A stretch of DNA of 64,000 nucleotides from Capitulum mitella (GCA_030062745.1 CP099848.1:5821685-5885684); one strand, 5' to 3'. Positions 25,041 through 36,582 are shown, counted from the stretch's first letter. Translations and numbers: made by a program. Notes: generated by a model from the letters alone, not told the origin.

Positions 25041-25857
25041 AAAACGAAAAAACGGAGGCTTAATATGTCTTATTCTTATTTTAATGTCTTATTTTGAACG
25101 CACCGAAAGAAAAGCCACGCGCTACAGACGTCAGTCGAAAATTTCAGTCAGCTATTTTACTCCGCATCTTCGGAGCGGAACGAAGCATCTGCATGACACT
25201 TTGGATAGCTGAGTTCTATCCATTTCTACAAATATAAGATTCGTAACTTTTTGTACGAAGAATCCATTGCTTGTCCAACAACAGGCCAAAGTTTGTGTCT
25301 ACACTGACCACAGATGTTCTTGAAGGTATCGTGACATCTGGTGACTTTTACAAAGTCAGCGAGATCTGGTCTGACCTCTCCGGAGATCGCAAATGTTTTA
25401 GGCATGGCAGAGGAAATATTAACAATAAAAAACATCATTAAATTTTCTTGGTGATGTGTTACCATTCCGACAACCACTTCAAAACTGACTTGAAACCTGA
25501 CCTAGCCTGTCCATCTGACCTGACGTAGTCATCATAGGTCATCATAGTAAATGTATATCATAGTCATCACAGCATAAGTGGCTGCATGCTAAAAATGCGA
25601 CTAAAGTTTTTTTCGTTTTTTTAATTCAATTCAAAGTTCACACATCAACGATAATCAAATGTAGTTTGTTTACCCGACAACACTAAAATACATTGGTCTT
25701 CCATTGCAAAACAAAGAATGGTGAGTTATCACACTACATTTACCCCAGCTCTATATCATTCTTAGTTTTTGAGCGACTGGTGCCTGACCAAATCGGCCCT
25801 TCTCGTAAGGCGCTTTGATGAAAAAGCTCCGTGCTGCTGTTTCCCAGTAGTCATCAG
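25041..25857. other. Intronic, nothing recognised
   Basis: AT-rich sequence in the 7.5-kb intron 25039-32583, containing a few TGACCT motifs (25480-25530) but no element boundary I can define. Confidence 0.4.
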
Positions 25858-26120
25858 CAGTAGCGTAGTCAGCGGGGTTCACAGGGGTCGACTGAACCCC
25901 TTTTTAGTTTAGAGGTTTCCAAAACTGGCTATTGCCATACATTATTTGTTAAAAAGATTTAAAAATGAAGAAAATATGAAGTTTTATTTTCAAATGTTTA
26001 TTTATGCTATCTGATAGGCCCGACCATGTTCCACATGTTTACGCACGATGGTAGCAGTCGTATCAAACATTTCCATTTTAACACTGACCTTTCCCCACGA
26101 AGATCCTGTTTACGCTACTG
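25858..26120. mobile_element. hAT-like MITE 1
   Basis: Left end CAGTAGCGTAGTCAGCGGGG and right end TTTACGCTACTG form terminal inverted repeats that start CAGTAGCGTA, a common form of hAT termini. Length 263 bp, no coding capacity. The 8-base flanks (GTCATCAG / ATCATAAA) do not match well, so the target duplication has decayed or the ends are off by a few bases. Confidence 0.65.
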
Positions 26121-26424
26121 ATCATAAAGATGTGGCAACTGTCATTGGCTTCTGAGCCCGCTTGAGCCAGCCGGATCTGCGGCTCTAAGCTCGGCCGGTC
26201 GCCACCGCACTGTTCAAGTTTGTATCGAAAACCATCGCCGCCCTGAATTCTGGGAAACAGTTTTCTTGCGTAAAATACCTTACAAAAAGGGCAGGCCCGA
26301 TATCCCTTTCATATCCCTTTCTCACGCTTGAAGGAATGCTCGGAAAGACTGTTATACACAAAGCCAAGAATAATGTTATAAATTTACGAGTCCGCTTAGA
26401 ATGTTCCATGGACTCAAAAAATGA

Positions 26425-26552
26425 CGGCATATGGATTGAACTACACCTGGTCGTTTGGGTTGTAGAATTCTAAAACCCAAACGACAAGGTGTAGTTCGAT
26501 CCATATGTCGTTGAGTTGCAAGAAACTTCTTTAAAGAGGTTTCTTGGAACTC
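26425..26552. repeat. Two adjacent long palindromes
   Basis: The first, 26428-26507: CATATGGATTGAACTACACC...GTCGTTTGGGTT pairs with AACCCAAACGAC...GGTGTAGTTCGATCCATATG around a small loop containing GAATTC, with only a few mismatches. The second, 26513-26552: GAGTTGCAAGAAAC...TCTTT pairs with AAAGAGGTTTCTTGGAACTC with essentially no loop. Confidence 0.9.
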
Positions 26553-26726
26553 AAAATATTTGTTTCTTATTTCGCTGTCTCTTCCATTGTTCTCTCTCTT
26601 TTTTTGGCGGAACAATATTTGAGCATTTACTGCATTTTCTTACGTTTGCTCCAAAATACGTATGGATGCCAACAACACGTTCCAGCTATGATAATGCTAC
26701 AGGGGACGTGAACATGGTCATTAAGC

Positions 26727-27938
26727 CTAGCCAGGTAACGGGAAGGGCTTCAGAAATGTCCCATCCGATTTTTTGCTTGCTATTTTCAGGGTTTGTAAAG
26801 CGCCTTCACGTAGCTTAGTCGCCTTTTCTATTTATTGCGCTTACGTATGACGTCAAAGTTTCGTTATTTCATCTCGCCTAGGGGCAAAGCCAAAACATGT
26901 TTGTGGGAGCCAGCTCAGGCCACGTTTGGCACTGATGAAGGGAAAAGAAAAATGGCCGCCAAAAGTGGAGGCTTTATAGTAGAGCTTACCGCTTTATATG
27001 CGTGTATGGGTCAGTAAAAAAAAAAATAGTAGTCAAGGACATTTAAAAATATATCGCTTGACCTGAACTTAATTCACAAAGTTAGGTGAAGTTCATGAGT
27101 TGAAATCTCGTTCGATGAACATTTTTAAATCTAATTGTTTAAGCAAAAAGCCGGGAATAAATAACAGAATCTATATAACTTAGCATAGTGTTCTTCACGT
27201 GTTTTTTCCGAACTTCAGGTCGGTATCAGGTACGGTCAAGAAACTATGGCGTAAAACGCCTGCGCGCGTACCTTACATCAAGACGGTCATAAATAGGAGT
27301 TCGGAAATATGGTCGATCCAAATGACTGGCAACGTTTTCAAACACTATGAAACGAGCCCAAAGCCATTCCGTGCTACTTTAAGGTCATCTGAAGTTATCT
27401 GAGGTCAAAGGTCGTAAGCTGACCTGATGAGCATGCGACCATGATATTTCTCCCTTTTTCATGTCCCTGGCACCGCCTTTGCCAACATTACAAAAACAAT
27501 GCAATACGATTTGCATTTTTGAAACATAGAATGACTCGTAAAAGTCACAAGAATAATTTCAATTTTTATGTCCATTCGGTTCTGAAGAAAAATCTTCCCA
27601 TTTCCAATCCCTGTGAACGCCTATAAATTTTCTACAAATTCTCAACGTATGAATCAAAGGGAGAATGTCACCACTTAGCTGTCGATCGGTCAGTAAACAT
27701 TGGAGTCTTGGCAATGAAAATGTACTCCCACCTTTCTGTGTTTTTTTTGCCCCCTCTATCCAATTTTTCGGAGATTTTCAAAACATACCTTATTCTAATA
27801 ATAATGTAGTTCAAGTCAGGGCAAATCGATCGCCGTTGGTTGCAACAAATCAGAACGGTAGTTCTCGAGATCTCGGGGGCAGAGCCGAGTACCCACGAAA
27901 CGGTAATGCATATTAGCGTTGTGGGTGCGGAAATAGGG
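26727..27938 (+). mobile_element. TTAA-type element, family A, copy 4
   Basis: Collinear with 35383-36582: TTTTTTGCTTGCTATTTTCAGG, the GTCATCTGAAGTTATCTGAGGTCAAAGGTCG segment, TGACCTGATGAGCATGCGACC, AAATCGATCGCCGTT, and the end GGAAATAGGG followed by TCAA (27939-27942, degenerate TTAA). The DR1 at 27402-27414 differs from consensus only in its last base. It is moderately diverged. Confidence 0.75.
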
Positions 27939-28264
27939 TCAACTACAATCCGTCTACCGGCGAAATACATCTTTCAATGGACAGCGAGGGCCAATGTCGT
28001 TTTTGGCGGGCCGGTGAGGAAGCGCGGCCGTCGGGTAGATCATCACGTTAACGTCTTTGATATTAGTCGCAGCTTAGAAGTCATAGTGGGAACCGAAAAT
28101 CACCGTTTATCACGGAGATATACGACTGTTGGTTTGCTCCTCGCGGATTACCAGATCAAGCCTCATCAGAATCCCCGCCCCTTCTCCCAAATCGCGTTGA
28201 GTTCCCATCTTCCTCCGACCCCCCACCCCTGCATTCCCTTCACCGGCGGCCGGGGGCAGAGAGC

Positions 28265-28460
28265 CTAGCGCAGTGGTGTTCCAGTCCGGGCATGGTGTTC
28301 CAGCCCCGGTACGGTGTTTCAGTACTGGCGTCACGTGGCACCCCTGGCGCTGTGTTCCAGCCCTGGCATGGTGTCCCACCCCTGGCGCCGTGTTCCAGCC
28401 CTGGCGCCGCGTTCCAGGCCTGGCGCCGTGTTCCAGCTCTGGCAGCGGTCCGGGCAAATG
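28265..28460. repeat. Minisatellite, about 20-bp unit GTGTTCCAGCCCTGGCGCC
   Basis: Nine or so variants of the unit in tandem. The periodic peptides on both strands (PALAP/FQPW type) come from this and are not a gene. Confidence 0.85.
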
Positions 28461-31129
28461 ACCGGTGGTGGTGGCGGTGGGGACGGGGTGGGGTTCTGTC
28501 TCAGGTCGAGCCACGTGCGGCCGCCGCTGACAGAGTTATTTGCGGCACCGACACCGCCCGGCTCATTGCGACTAAGTGGAGGTACGTGTTTGGACTGGGA
28601 AGCTGACGGACCTCGCAGGCCGGTCGAAGGGCACCACGGGCCTAGTTTCTCAGATCCACCGACACTCCGCACAGCCCGAGCAGCGGTTTCCGGCTGCCAC
28701 CCGGAGAGCAGCAGCAGGGAACGGTACTCACAAGGCGTTACAGTCTGTCGTAAAGCTCTCATAATACCACCGATAAGACAATCATAGAAGCGTTCATAAT
28801 ACTACGGAGAAGATTCATTGCGAGGTGTTCACCATTTCAAGTCAATGAATCATGTCATGTCAAAGCATCCCAATATCACGTCCAGATTTCCACAGGCGTG
28901 TTACTAATCGCGTAAACAGCGGGCCGCAACACGTTTTTTTGACGTCCGGCACCGCTTTCCATTCCCTGATTAACCACACCACAAGTCCAGACAGGGAGGC
29001 CTCCGTACTCGTTTCCTTATCAGACAGGGCAACCGGGAAATGGTTGTGAATTATGTCACCTTCCGATGCCCATAGCTCTATCCCAAAGAAACTTTGTTTA
29101 AGGCTTGGCATCGCTCAGTCTTGGGACTTGATGAATCTCAAAATTAGTTGAAACACCAATGCATATGCGAAAAATCACGATTATGAAAGACAAAAAGGCA
29201 GAAGGCAGAAAGTTAAGCCCTGATTTCAGACTGTATCCCAAATTAGATGGGAACCAGCTCATAGCTCATAGCTCCTGAACCGACGTCGCTGCCATCGCCA
29301 AGATGTAGTACGATCTGAGCAGCAGATTATAGAAAATCAGATCGTCCTGTAATATCTGACACCGGGATCATGAAAAAACTTTCTTCTGTACTCTGAAGTT
29401 CTACCGAATCACTTTCAAAGAGTATAATTTTCTCTCAAAGTTATTTGAAAAAGGCTTTTGCGCCATTCACTAGGGAAAAAGGGCGTCCAAAACACGTCCG
29501 AACGTCAGTTTCAAGCCGCCATATTGCTGCTGGTGGCCAGCTGGTAAACTGTGCAATCTTGATCTGGTGAGCAGGAGACTAAAATGACATACAAATGCCA
29601 GGAAATGGACAAAATGTTTTTGTTACCAAAACGGCTTTCGCCGTAGCGGTTTTCAAGGTTTGTTCGTCACAAACAAAAAGGGAACAAGAAGAAGCGCATT
29701 GTTGCAAATGAGAGGAGACGGGTACAGGATGAAGTAATGCGAATATTTTCATCGTTTATGGTACAATAGAATACCATATGCATTTATTTTCTCCACATAT
29801 ATAACAGCACAAAACTGAAGGTTGTACGGAGTTCGTGCTATGCAGACTTCTGCACTACGATTAAGCAGCCTATTACGGGACGCGACCATCCTTGAGCTAG
29901 TAGCCGGATCTTGATATCCAAGATAACAACAAACTGTGACGAGATCCAAAAGAAATATTCTGGCAGAGCACTATCCTACACCGCGACGGCTTCGCTGTTC
30001 CGATTTCCCCAGGGACCGGCTAATAACGGTCCGGCCTTCAGCAGCCCGCCGGGCATACGGCCCGTGTTTCCGCTCATCAGCGGCGCCATCCAGTCGGGCC
30101 AATGGCGCCGGAGCCGCTGAAGCTTTGGCCGCGCTGCCGGGGGCTGAAGCCCGCGACAGGCGGCCGCGGATTAATGAAGAAACCCGGCCGAGCGTCCCTC
30201 CCCCTCGCCGGCGGTCTCCGGTCCCATTCACGCACCAGCCCCACTCGATCCCCCCGCCTCCCCTCGTCCAGGCGGCCGCGACAGCCGACCGCGCGTCCGC
30301 CGGTATTTGCATAGATATTGCAGTTGCCGGCACGTGCCACGAAAAGGAGGTCAAAAGCTGCGTGGAGTCCTGTTTGCGCTTCTCGGCCAGGCTTGGCGTG
30401 GTCCTGCCCCCGCCACAGAGCGCGTACTTCGCCGGAAACGACAGACCGGTCCCGGCCAAACTGCCGCCGAGCGCGACGCACTGGCAATAATACTGCGGGA
30501 AATTTGCATGAAAATTATCCACGACTATTGAAAACAGTTGTTTCACCCACAGGCTTACCAATGCTGTTGAAATTGTAAACGTAGGGATCTGCAGAACAAT
30601 ACGCCGTCGTTCAGGGAATGGGAATAATAGGAACGTTAGTCTGTTCATGTTCTTTTAGAAACAGAGAACGTGGTTATCGCTCATATCAGAACCTTCCAAG
30701 GACTTTTCCACCGTCTTCAGTTTTCAATTAAAGCATAAATTAAAGCTTAAATAGATCGCCACAAAACTGGGTGAGTGACATGAAGTCAGCTAGTTACGTC
30801 CTCAACTGATATTTCGAAGGGTTCCATTAGTAATAATGCCGCATGAGCACAGGCCTAACAGTGTGGGGGAAGGGGTCAAAAATACGGAAAGCAGGGGCTT
30901 CCGAAAGTCTGTCGACCACCCCCACATCGCAATGCAAAACCACATAAAATGCATGGCTCATCTCCGCCCCATTACATATCCAATTATATTTTTGTCGGTT
31001 AACCAAGCTAGTTACAAAGGGGAAAACAGATGGCTGGCCTAGCGCCTCTGCAAACAGTTTCAGTATGTACAGCAATTAATCTGAAACCGTAAACGGGGCG
31101 TGCAGCCCAAGCAAACGGTCTCAGAAGTT
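28461..31129. other. Intronic; CpG-rich patch at 30000-30490
   Basis: No domain is recognisable. The CpG-rich patch produces overlapping frames on both strands (up to 225 codons at 29971-30648, minus), which is expected in such sequence. I do not call a gene. Confidence 0.4.
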
Positions 31130-31550
31130 CGAGGTATGCGCAGTGCAAACGCTAGCGATTTCGAAGACGTGGGAAAACCGGTAACATATCGCCGGCGGGG
31201 CCCAGTACATGAGGATCCGGACAACAGAGTGCGGTGCGTGCCACGTGCGGGGTTCTCTTTTGATTCTGTCCTGATTCGTCTCCCAGGAACGGACACCCGT
31301 ATCTGGCCCGGCAGCGAAAGGGTTAGTGGATCCGAGAACGATTGGCGCGGTGAAACAGGTTTCAGGAACGACCGTACCCTGAGATTGCACGGCGTAATGG
31401 AGATCCTCCAGCGCCATCTGGTCTGGTGCCTGGAGGAAATTGCTCCATATTTGGGAAAACTTCGGTGGCATGGTCAGGGTCCACGCAACAAGCTCGTCTT
31501 ATATTCATCTAAGATCCTAGCGCCGCCCACTTTAACACACGCGGACTAAA
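31130..31550 (+). repeat. SINE-family copy 3
   Basis: The 3' body at 31408-31535 matches copy 1: CCAGCGCCATCTGGTCTGG, GCCTGGAGGAAATTGC, CCATATTTGGGAAAACTTCGGTGGCATGGTCAGGGTCC, then CCCACTTTAA. The upstream part is GC-rich and only loosely similar to the other copies. Confidence 0.65.
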
Positions 31551-32583
31551 ATACAAAACATGATTTTTTTCCGTATGACCTGACCTGGCCACCATTGCTC
31601 TGACCACGGAGTTCATCCCTAGCAAATATACCCATGGCTACCAACGCGCCGTCCAGCTAGAAATAAAGGGCAGTACATTAAAAGTTCATCAGATCTCTCT
31701 ATCTGGCCGATAACAAAACTTCGTGTGAAGGAGGAAGAGTTTTGGCCTTCCTCATACCTAAGTTGTTGCAAACATGTTGCGTGCGGGCGAGAGTTCTGTA
31801 CAACACAGCAGAACGGGCAGTGAACCCGAAGAGCTGAAACAACAAACAAAAAACACAAAGATGCACACCGTTGTGTCTCAGCGCCTCACGATGTGATTTA
31901 CTTCTCGTCAATCGTTTTCGTCTTATCGCACCATAATTTCCAGCTCTCGGCAATAGGCTGGCTAGGCTGCGGTCCAAATCGTCGTTGCTGCTGACCCTTG
32001 GACGTCATCTAAGGGCAAGGACACGGGGCACCACGGAAGAAGTAAAAGCTTACTGGTCGTGGAAATAACAGGTATGAGTAAGCTAGGCTACCGAGACATC
32101 AGCCATAAAACCTGGACTGGGACTGGTCGGGTCTGGTCGGCTCCGGTCGGGCTGGGTCGGGTCGGTTCGGGTCGGGTCGGGTCGAGTCGGGGCGGGTCGG
32201 GCCGGCCGGGGTGGCCCCTGACTAAGATTGAGAAACTTGGTCGCCGCTCGGCGCTCGCCAGTGATCCGTTCAAATAGTGCGGGGTCGGTGGGTGACAATC
32301 ATCCGGTCGCCCAACCTCTTCAGGCGTGACCGTCATGCTGCTGACCTCTGACGCTCCACAAACTGGCCTTGCACGCCATCCTGGCCCGTAGGCTATTTGT
32401 TTCGTGCAAATAGACGCATTTGTTCTGCCCCGTGATTCCAAGAACACTCCGCCGTCCGTTCATACGGGGTGCAGAGAGGCCTGCCTCCTGTGTGTGCCGT
32501 TTCGCTGAGAAAACTGACCCACCAAGTGTCGCGCCACGCTGTCGTTACCAGCCCGTCCTGCCCAGCGGCATCCACACACGGAC
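31551..32583. other. Intronic; (GGTCG)n pentanucleotide array at 32110-32215
   Basis: Imperfect GGTCG/GGGTC repeats over about 100 bases. The rest shows no recognised feature. Peptides of RPDPTRPDP type come from the repeat. Confidence 0.7.
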
Positions 32584-32707
32584 CTGCATCGGCGTGGACT
32601 CGGCCGATATGGCCGTGAAGCCGACGATGTCGCTGAAGTAGATGGTCACGCTGTCGTAGTGCTCGGCGACCACCGACTTGCCGGCGATCAGCTGGCTAGC
32701 CACCGGT
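32584..32707 (-). CDS. Receptor guanylate cyclase, exon c (start of cyclase domain)
   Basis: Acceptor GTTTCAG (AG at 32709-32708) and donor CAG|GTCCGT (GT at 32583-32582) bound 124 bases: one base completes a Lys codon, then 41 codons, phase 0 end. It reads [18 protein letters not shown] then [20 protein letters not shown] and PMQ. The Asp of YFSDIVGF is the first metal-binding residue of class III cyclases. The donor +3/+4 bases (CC) are unusual, but the family alignment and phase require this junction. Confidence 0.95.
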
Positions 32708-32709
32708 CT

Positions 32710-34157
32710 GAAACAGTCGTCGCTGGTCAGCCGGCTAGTCTGCGAGCTGAAAGGTCGTCAGCACGGCACGCTATGCAAAAGACATTGCCGATCAGCTGGC
32801 AGCTCACCGATCTGGAGAAGCACCCGCCCGCGGGGAGTGAGGAGTAAGCCAGTTCAGTGGGCATGGACACAAACAGGACGGACCACGGCGACCGAGTCAA
32901 CCAGCAACAGTCGACTGACGGGGACGAACATCACGCTGAGCTGGCCGCTACCAGCTGCCGCCGCGACTCGCCGGGCCACGACGGGGACCGTGGTCAGAGG
33001 GCTGTTCTACGGCGTAGGCGTGAACTGCCAGTCGGCGGAGACCGATTGTGCCCAAGGCCTCTAGTCGACCTAGTAGATTCATCGAGTGAGAGCGTGACGG
33101 GGCCACCGTCCGAAACTCAGCGGCAGCCAATCTGGCTAAAAGCGTCATGTTTGGCAGCACTGGGAAAAAGCAGCGCTGCGCTGCTCGGCGCTGCGTTTTG
33201 CCGGGATCTGCGCCGCCCGAAAACGGAACAGACTGCTTCGTTTTGACTCGAATATGGTCACTTTCCACTGGAAATGGGCCTATTTACGCGGGAAATGTAG
33301 CAGGCCGGTGCGGACAGAACACTAAAGCCGTGGACGTTACATGTCAGCGATGTGCGATTTCGCGGACTAATGGACGCCAAAAAGCCGACAATATCCGGCA
33401 GAATCGTGACTCAAGGAAATGCCAGCCGAAGTTTTGAATCATCCCGTTTCCTGAGCGGTAGACCATGAAAGTTCGGTAACTGTGGGATAATGTATGCAGC
33501 GAAAAAAAAACATCTGTCTAACACACGAAGTCTGACAAGGCGATATAGCGCTGAATGTCATGGCAGTGCGTTCTGCATAAATCGCATGATAGCAGGCAAG
33601 GCAAGCATCGGTCCCCAAAAAGAAAAAAAAAACTGCATACCTGTCAAACTCCACAAATCCATACCCAACGTAAAAGCTCATTACACTACGTTTGTTTTTT
33701 TCCGATCGCTTTTTTGGCAAGGCAATCAATTTAAATGGACCAATGGCTAATGTCGTTCATAACACAATCTATGAAAAGGAAATTCCGAGATTCATGAAAA
33801 TAACCGACATAACTGCCGAGATAGGCCATGATTACTAGTAGACGGTCGGAGTTATTACATCGTTTAAACAAACGAAAACCATATCAAATCGCTGCGTCTG
33901 TATCGACCTTCATTTTTCAACGCCTCGATCGCTGGGCAACAGTGATGGCCACTCAATAAAGGAAACTAGATCGCCTCTGAAGGAGCTCGAGCTAATGGCC
34001 TCGGCCGCTCCTCACTGTCCGATAAGCAAGCAATTTCTGAACCACTAGAGCGGTCTTTAATCTCCGAATTTCACAAACAGCATCTGGGGAATTTACTATG
34101 TGTTAGATAACAATAAATATGCGTAGGAATACAAATGAACTGTAGCACGAAAGCACG
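32710..34157. other. Intronic, nothing recognised
   Basis: 4.0-kb intron between exons b and c, part not occupied by mobile elements. The first 400 bases are GC-rich with chance frames, the remainder AT-rich. Confidence 0.4.
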
Positions 34158-35382
34158 TTAACCCGCGCACGACCGTCGGTCCGTTACGATCATGACCAAC
34201 TGGGGGAGGGGGCTGTTGTCCGCCCCCCTCTAACTCGCGAACGGTTGGTTGCACAATAAAAATAAGCACACTGTTGGAAAACTTGTGACGAATAGAGCTC
34301 GAAAATGGTCTCATTTTTTAGTTCTGGATAATATGTAAGCAATTTATGCTCTATATATGTTTTCTCAAAGCCGACTGCATGAGACCGAGGAATGGCCTGA
34401 ATCTCAAGGGCTGTGACGAATAACCCCTAAATAAAGGCACCAGCGCACAACTAAAGGTCCGCAAATGCCGATACACATCTTATTTCTCAGATCTGTTAAA
34501 TATATACTCCGAAACGTCGAGTTAAAGGCACGGCAATTCTCGCGCCGGCTGTCGGTGTGCGCCGCAGCCGTATGCAGTAACAAATTGACAGGAACTAATT
34601 TTAGCGTTCCTTTATTTTCGCGAAAAAAGCCAATCCATATAAATTTTATTGATCTTACTGGTTCTTGTGATGGTTTTCCATGCTTAAATTTTGGGAAAAT
34701 TCATTAGTTACCAATCTACACAACTGGCGGAGCTTTATTCGCGAGAGCCTGTTTATTTCCAAAATACGCTGCTTTTTCAAACTTTTTGAGGTTCCTGGTA
34801 TTACTTCAGTCTGTGCAAGCTAGTTCTGCCATTTTCTACCCACTCTGAGTAATTCATCGCCGATTTTGACGGTGGTACATTTTGGCTCACTACAGTTATT
34901 CGTGACCTGACCTCAGGTAAATGGCTTGAAATCATTGATACTTTGCTCAATGACGGTAACTAAATGTCTGCTTCACTCCACACTAAAAATGTTACGAAAT
35001 ATTCCGTCAGTTTCCGAAAAAAACGACGACATGTCTTAAAAATGAGCTTGACCTTAGGTCAATGACCCGGAAAACTCCGAAAAATCTGAGATAGGATATT
35101 TGTTGCATCTATCAGGACCACTAACCCTGAAAGTATTATTGAGATATCTTGTTTTCCGAGAAAGTTACAGGACGCTCAACTTTTTTTTGACATAGGTCTG
35201 TTTGACCTGACCTAGGTCAGGCACCTGACCTGACCTGAGTTTAGAATTTTGACAGAAGATATAAAAGTGATGACGCAAAAGGTGCACAAAGTTTCGTGAC
35301 TTTGTGTTTGTTGGTTCTCTCGCAATCCCAGAAAAACCTCAGGGGTGCTGTCAACAGCCCCCCCCAGTCGGCGGCGGTTTAA
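34158..35382 (+). mobile_element. TTAA-flanked non-coding element, family G, copy 1
   Basis: TTAA at 34158-34161 and 35379-35382. The left end TTAACCCGCGCACGACCG and the complement of the right end, TTAAACCGCCGCCGACTGGG, are related. Aligns end to end with 38574-39764 in the same orientation (CACACTGTTGGAAAACTTGTGACGAATAG / CACACCGATGGAAAGCTCGTGACAAGTAG, CTATATATGTTTTCTCA). The interior holds the perfect 16-bp palindrome CCTGACCTAGGTCAGG at 35206-35221. No coding frame. Confidence 0.8.
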
Positions 35383-36582
35383 CCCTATTCCCGGCAGGGG
35401 GGCAGAATCCGGCCCCCTCGGGTTTTTTGCTTGCCAATTCCAGGCTTTTTAACGCAGCTTCACGAAACTTGGTCACTTTTCCTAGCTATTCTTTCTACGT
35501 GCCGTGACAAAATTTCAAAATTCAACTTTGCTCAAGGACGGAGTCAGGCAACGTTTTTGGGAGGCACCTCATGCCATTTTTGGCCATGTTCAGGGTAAAA
35601 GGAAAATGTCTGCCAAAAACAGAGTTTTTAAGATAGAACTTAAAACTTTATATGGAGGTATAGCTAAATAGTTGGGCAATGTGTAGATGTCATTTTGTTC
35701 ACCTGAAGTCATTTTACAAGGTCAGGTCAAGGTCAAAAGTCAAAATTTGTTTTTTTGCTATAATTTCGGCGTGATTTTTTTAAATGCCAAACCCGGAATA
35801 TATATCACGCAGAGGGGTGCCTTCTACTTGTGTACCAAGTTTCAGCTTGATATCAGGTCGGGTCACGGAGCTATGACCTAAAAGGTCAGTGCGCGTACCC
35901 TATATCGCAATAGCCATAAAATGAAATTTTTGAAATAGAGTGAATTCAAACGATTGAAAACGTTTAAAGATAATATTAAATGCACACGGGATCATTCCAA
36001 GTGACCCCAAGGTCACTGGAGGTCATTTAAGGTCAAAGGTCACAAGTTGATCTGAGAAACTTGTGACCATGACAGTTCCCCCTTTTTCATGTCCCTGGCA
36101 CCGCCTATGCTAACATTTTACAAACATTGTAATGCGATTTGTACTTCTTTAGTATAACATGACTAGCAGAAGCCAAAAAGGGTGTTTGCCTCTTTTGTTC
36201 ATCCAGTTGTTAGAAAACTAATCCTCCTATTTTTGAAACCCTGTGAACGCCCATGAATTTTCTCAAAATTTCAGATTTGTGTACCCATGGTAAAAGCCCT
36301 ATCCATAATCTCTCGATTGATGCCAGTTTCATCGAAATCGGTCGATAAACAACGGAGTTATAAGAAGTCCAAAAGTACCCCTATTTTGACATTTTTGCCA
36401 CTGTATCCACAAATTTCAGAATTTTGAAAATTTCTTTTTATAAAAATGTAGTTCACGTCACGGCAAATCGATTGCCGTTTGTTGCGATGAAATCGGACCA
36501 GTAGTTCTCGAGATCTCAGGGGGGGCCGAATCCGCCCCCCTGCCGGGAATCGGCCATACCGTCTAGCCCTCCGGGAATAGGG
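35383..36582 (+). mobile_element. TTAA-flanked non-coding element, family A, copy 2 (complete, 1200 bp)
   Basis: Exactly flanked by TTAA (35379-35382 and 36583-36586), with 12-bp perfect terminal inverted repeats CCCTATTCCCGG / CCGGGAATAGGG. A second, subterminal terminus-like motif (CCCCCCTGCCGGGAAT) lies at about 36533-36550. The interior carries AGGTCAGGTCAAGGTCA at 35719-35735 and AGGTCAAAGGTCA at 36030-36042. TTAA targets and CCC-starting ends suggest mobilisation by a piggyBac-type transposase. There is no coding frame. The near-identity to copy 1 implies fairly recent activity. Confidence 0.9.

Noticed and set aside
28110..28787. Long frames with periodic peptides on both strands
   Set aside because: They are translations of a 20-bp minisatellite (28265-28460).
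29971..30648. 225-codon minus-strand open frame
   Set aside because: Overlaps other frames on both strands in a CpG-rich patch, with no motif or splice support.
35383..36582. LTR or solo-LTR interpretation of family A
   Set aside because: Ends are inverted repeats (CCCTATTCCCGG / CCGGGAATAGGG) with a palindromic TTAA target, not TG...CA ends with a 4-6 bp non-palindromic duplication.
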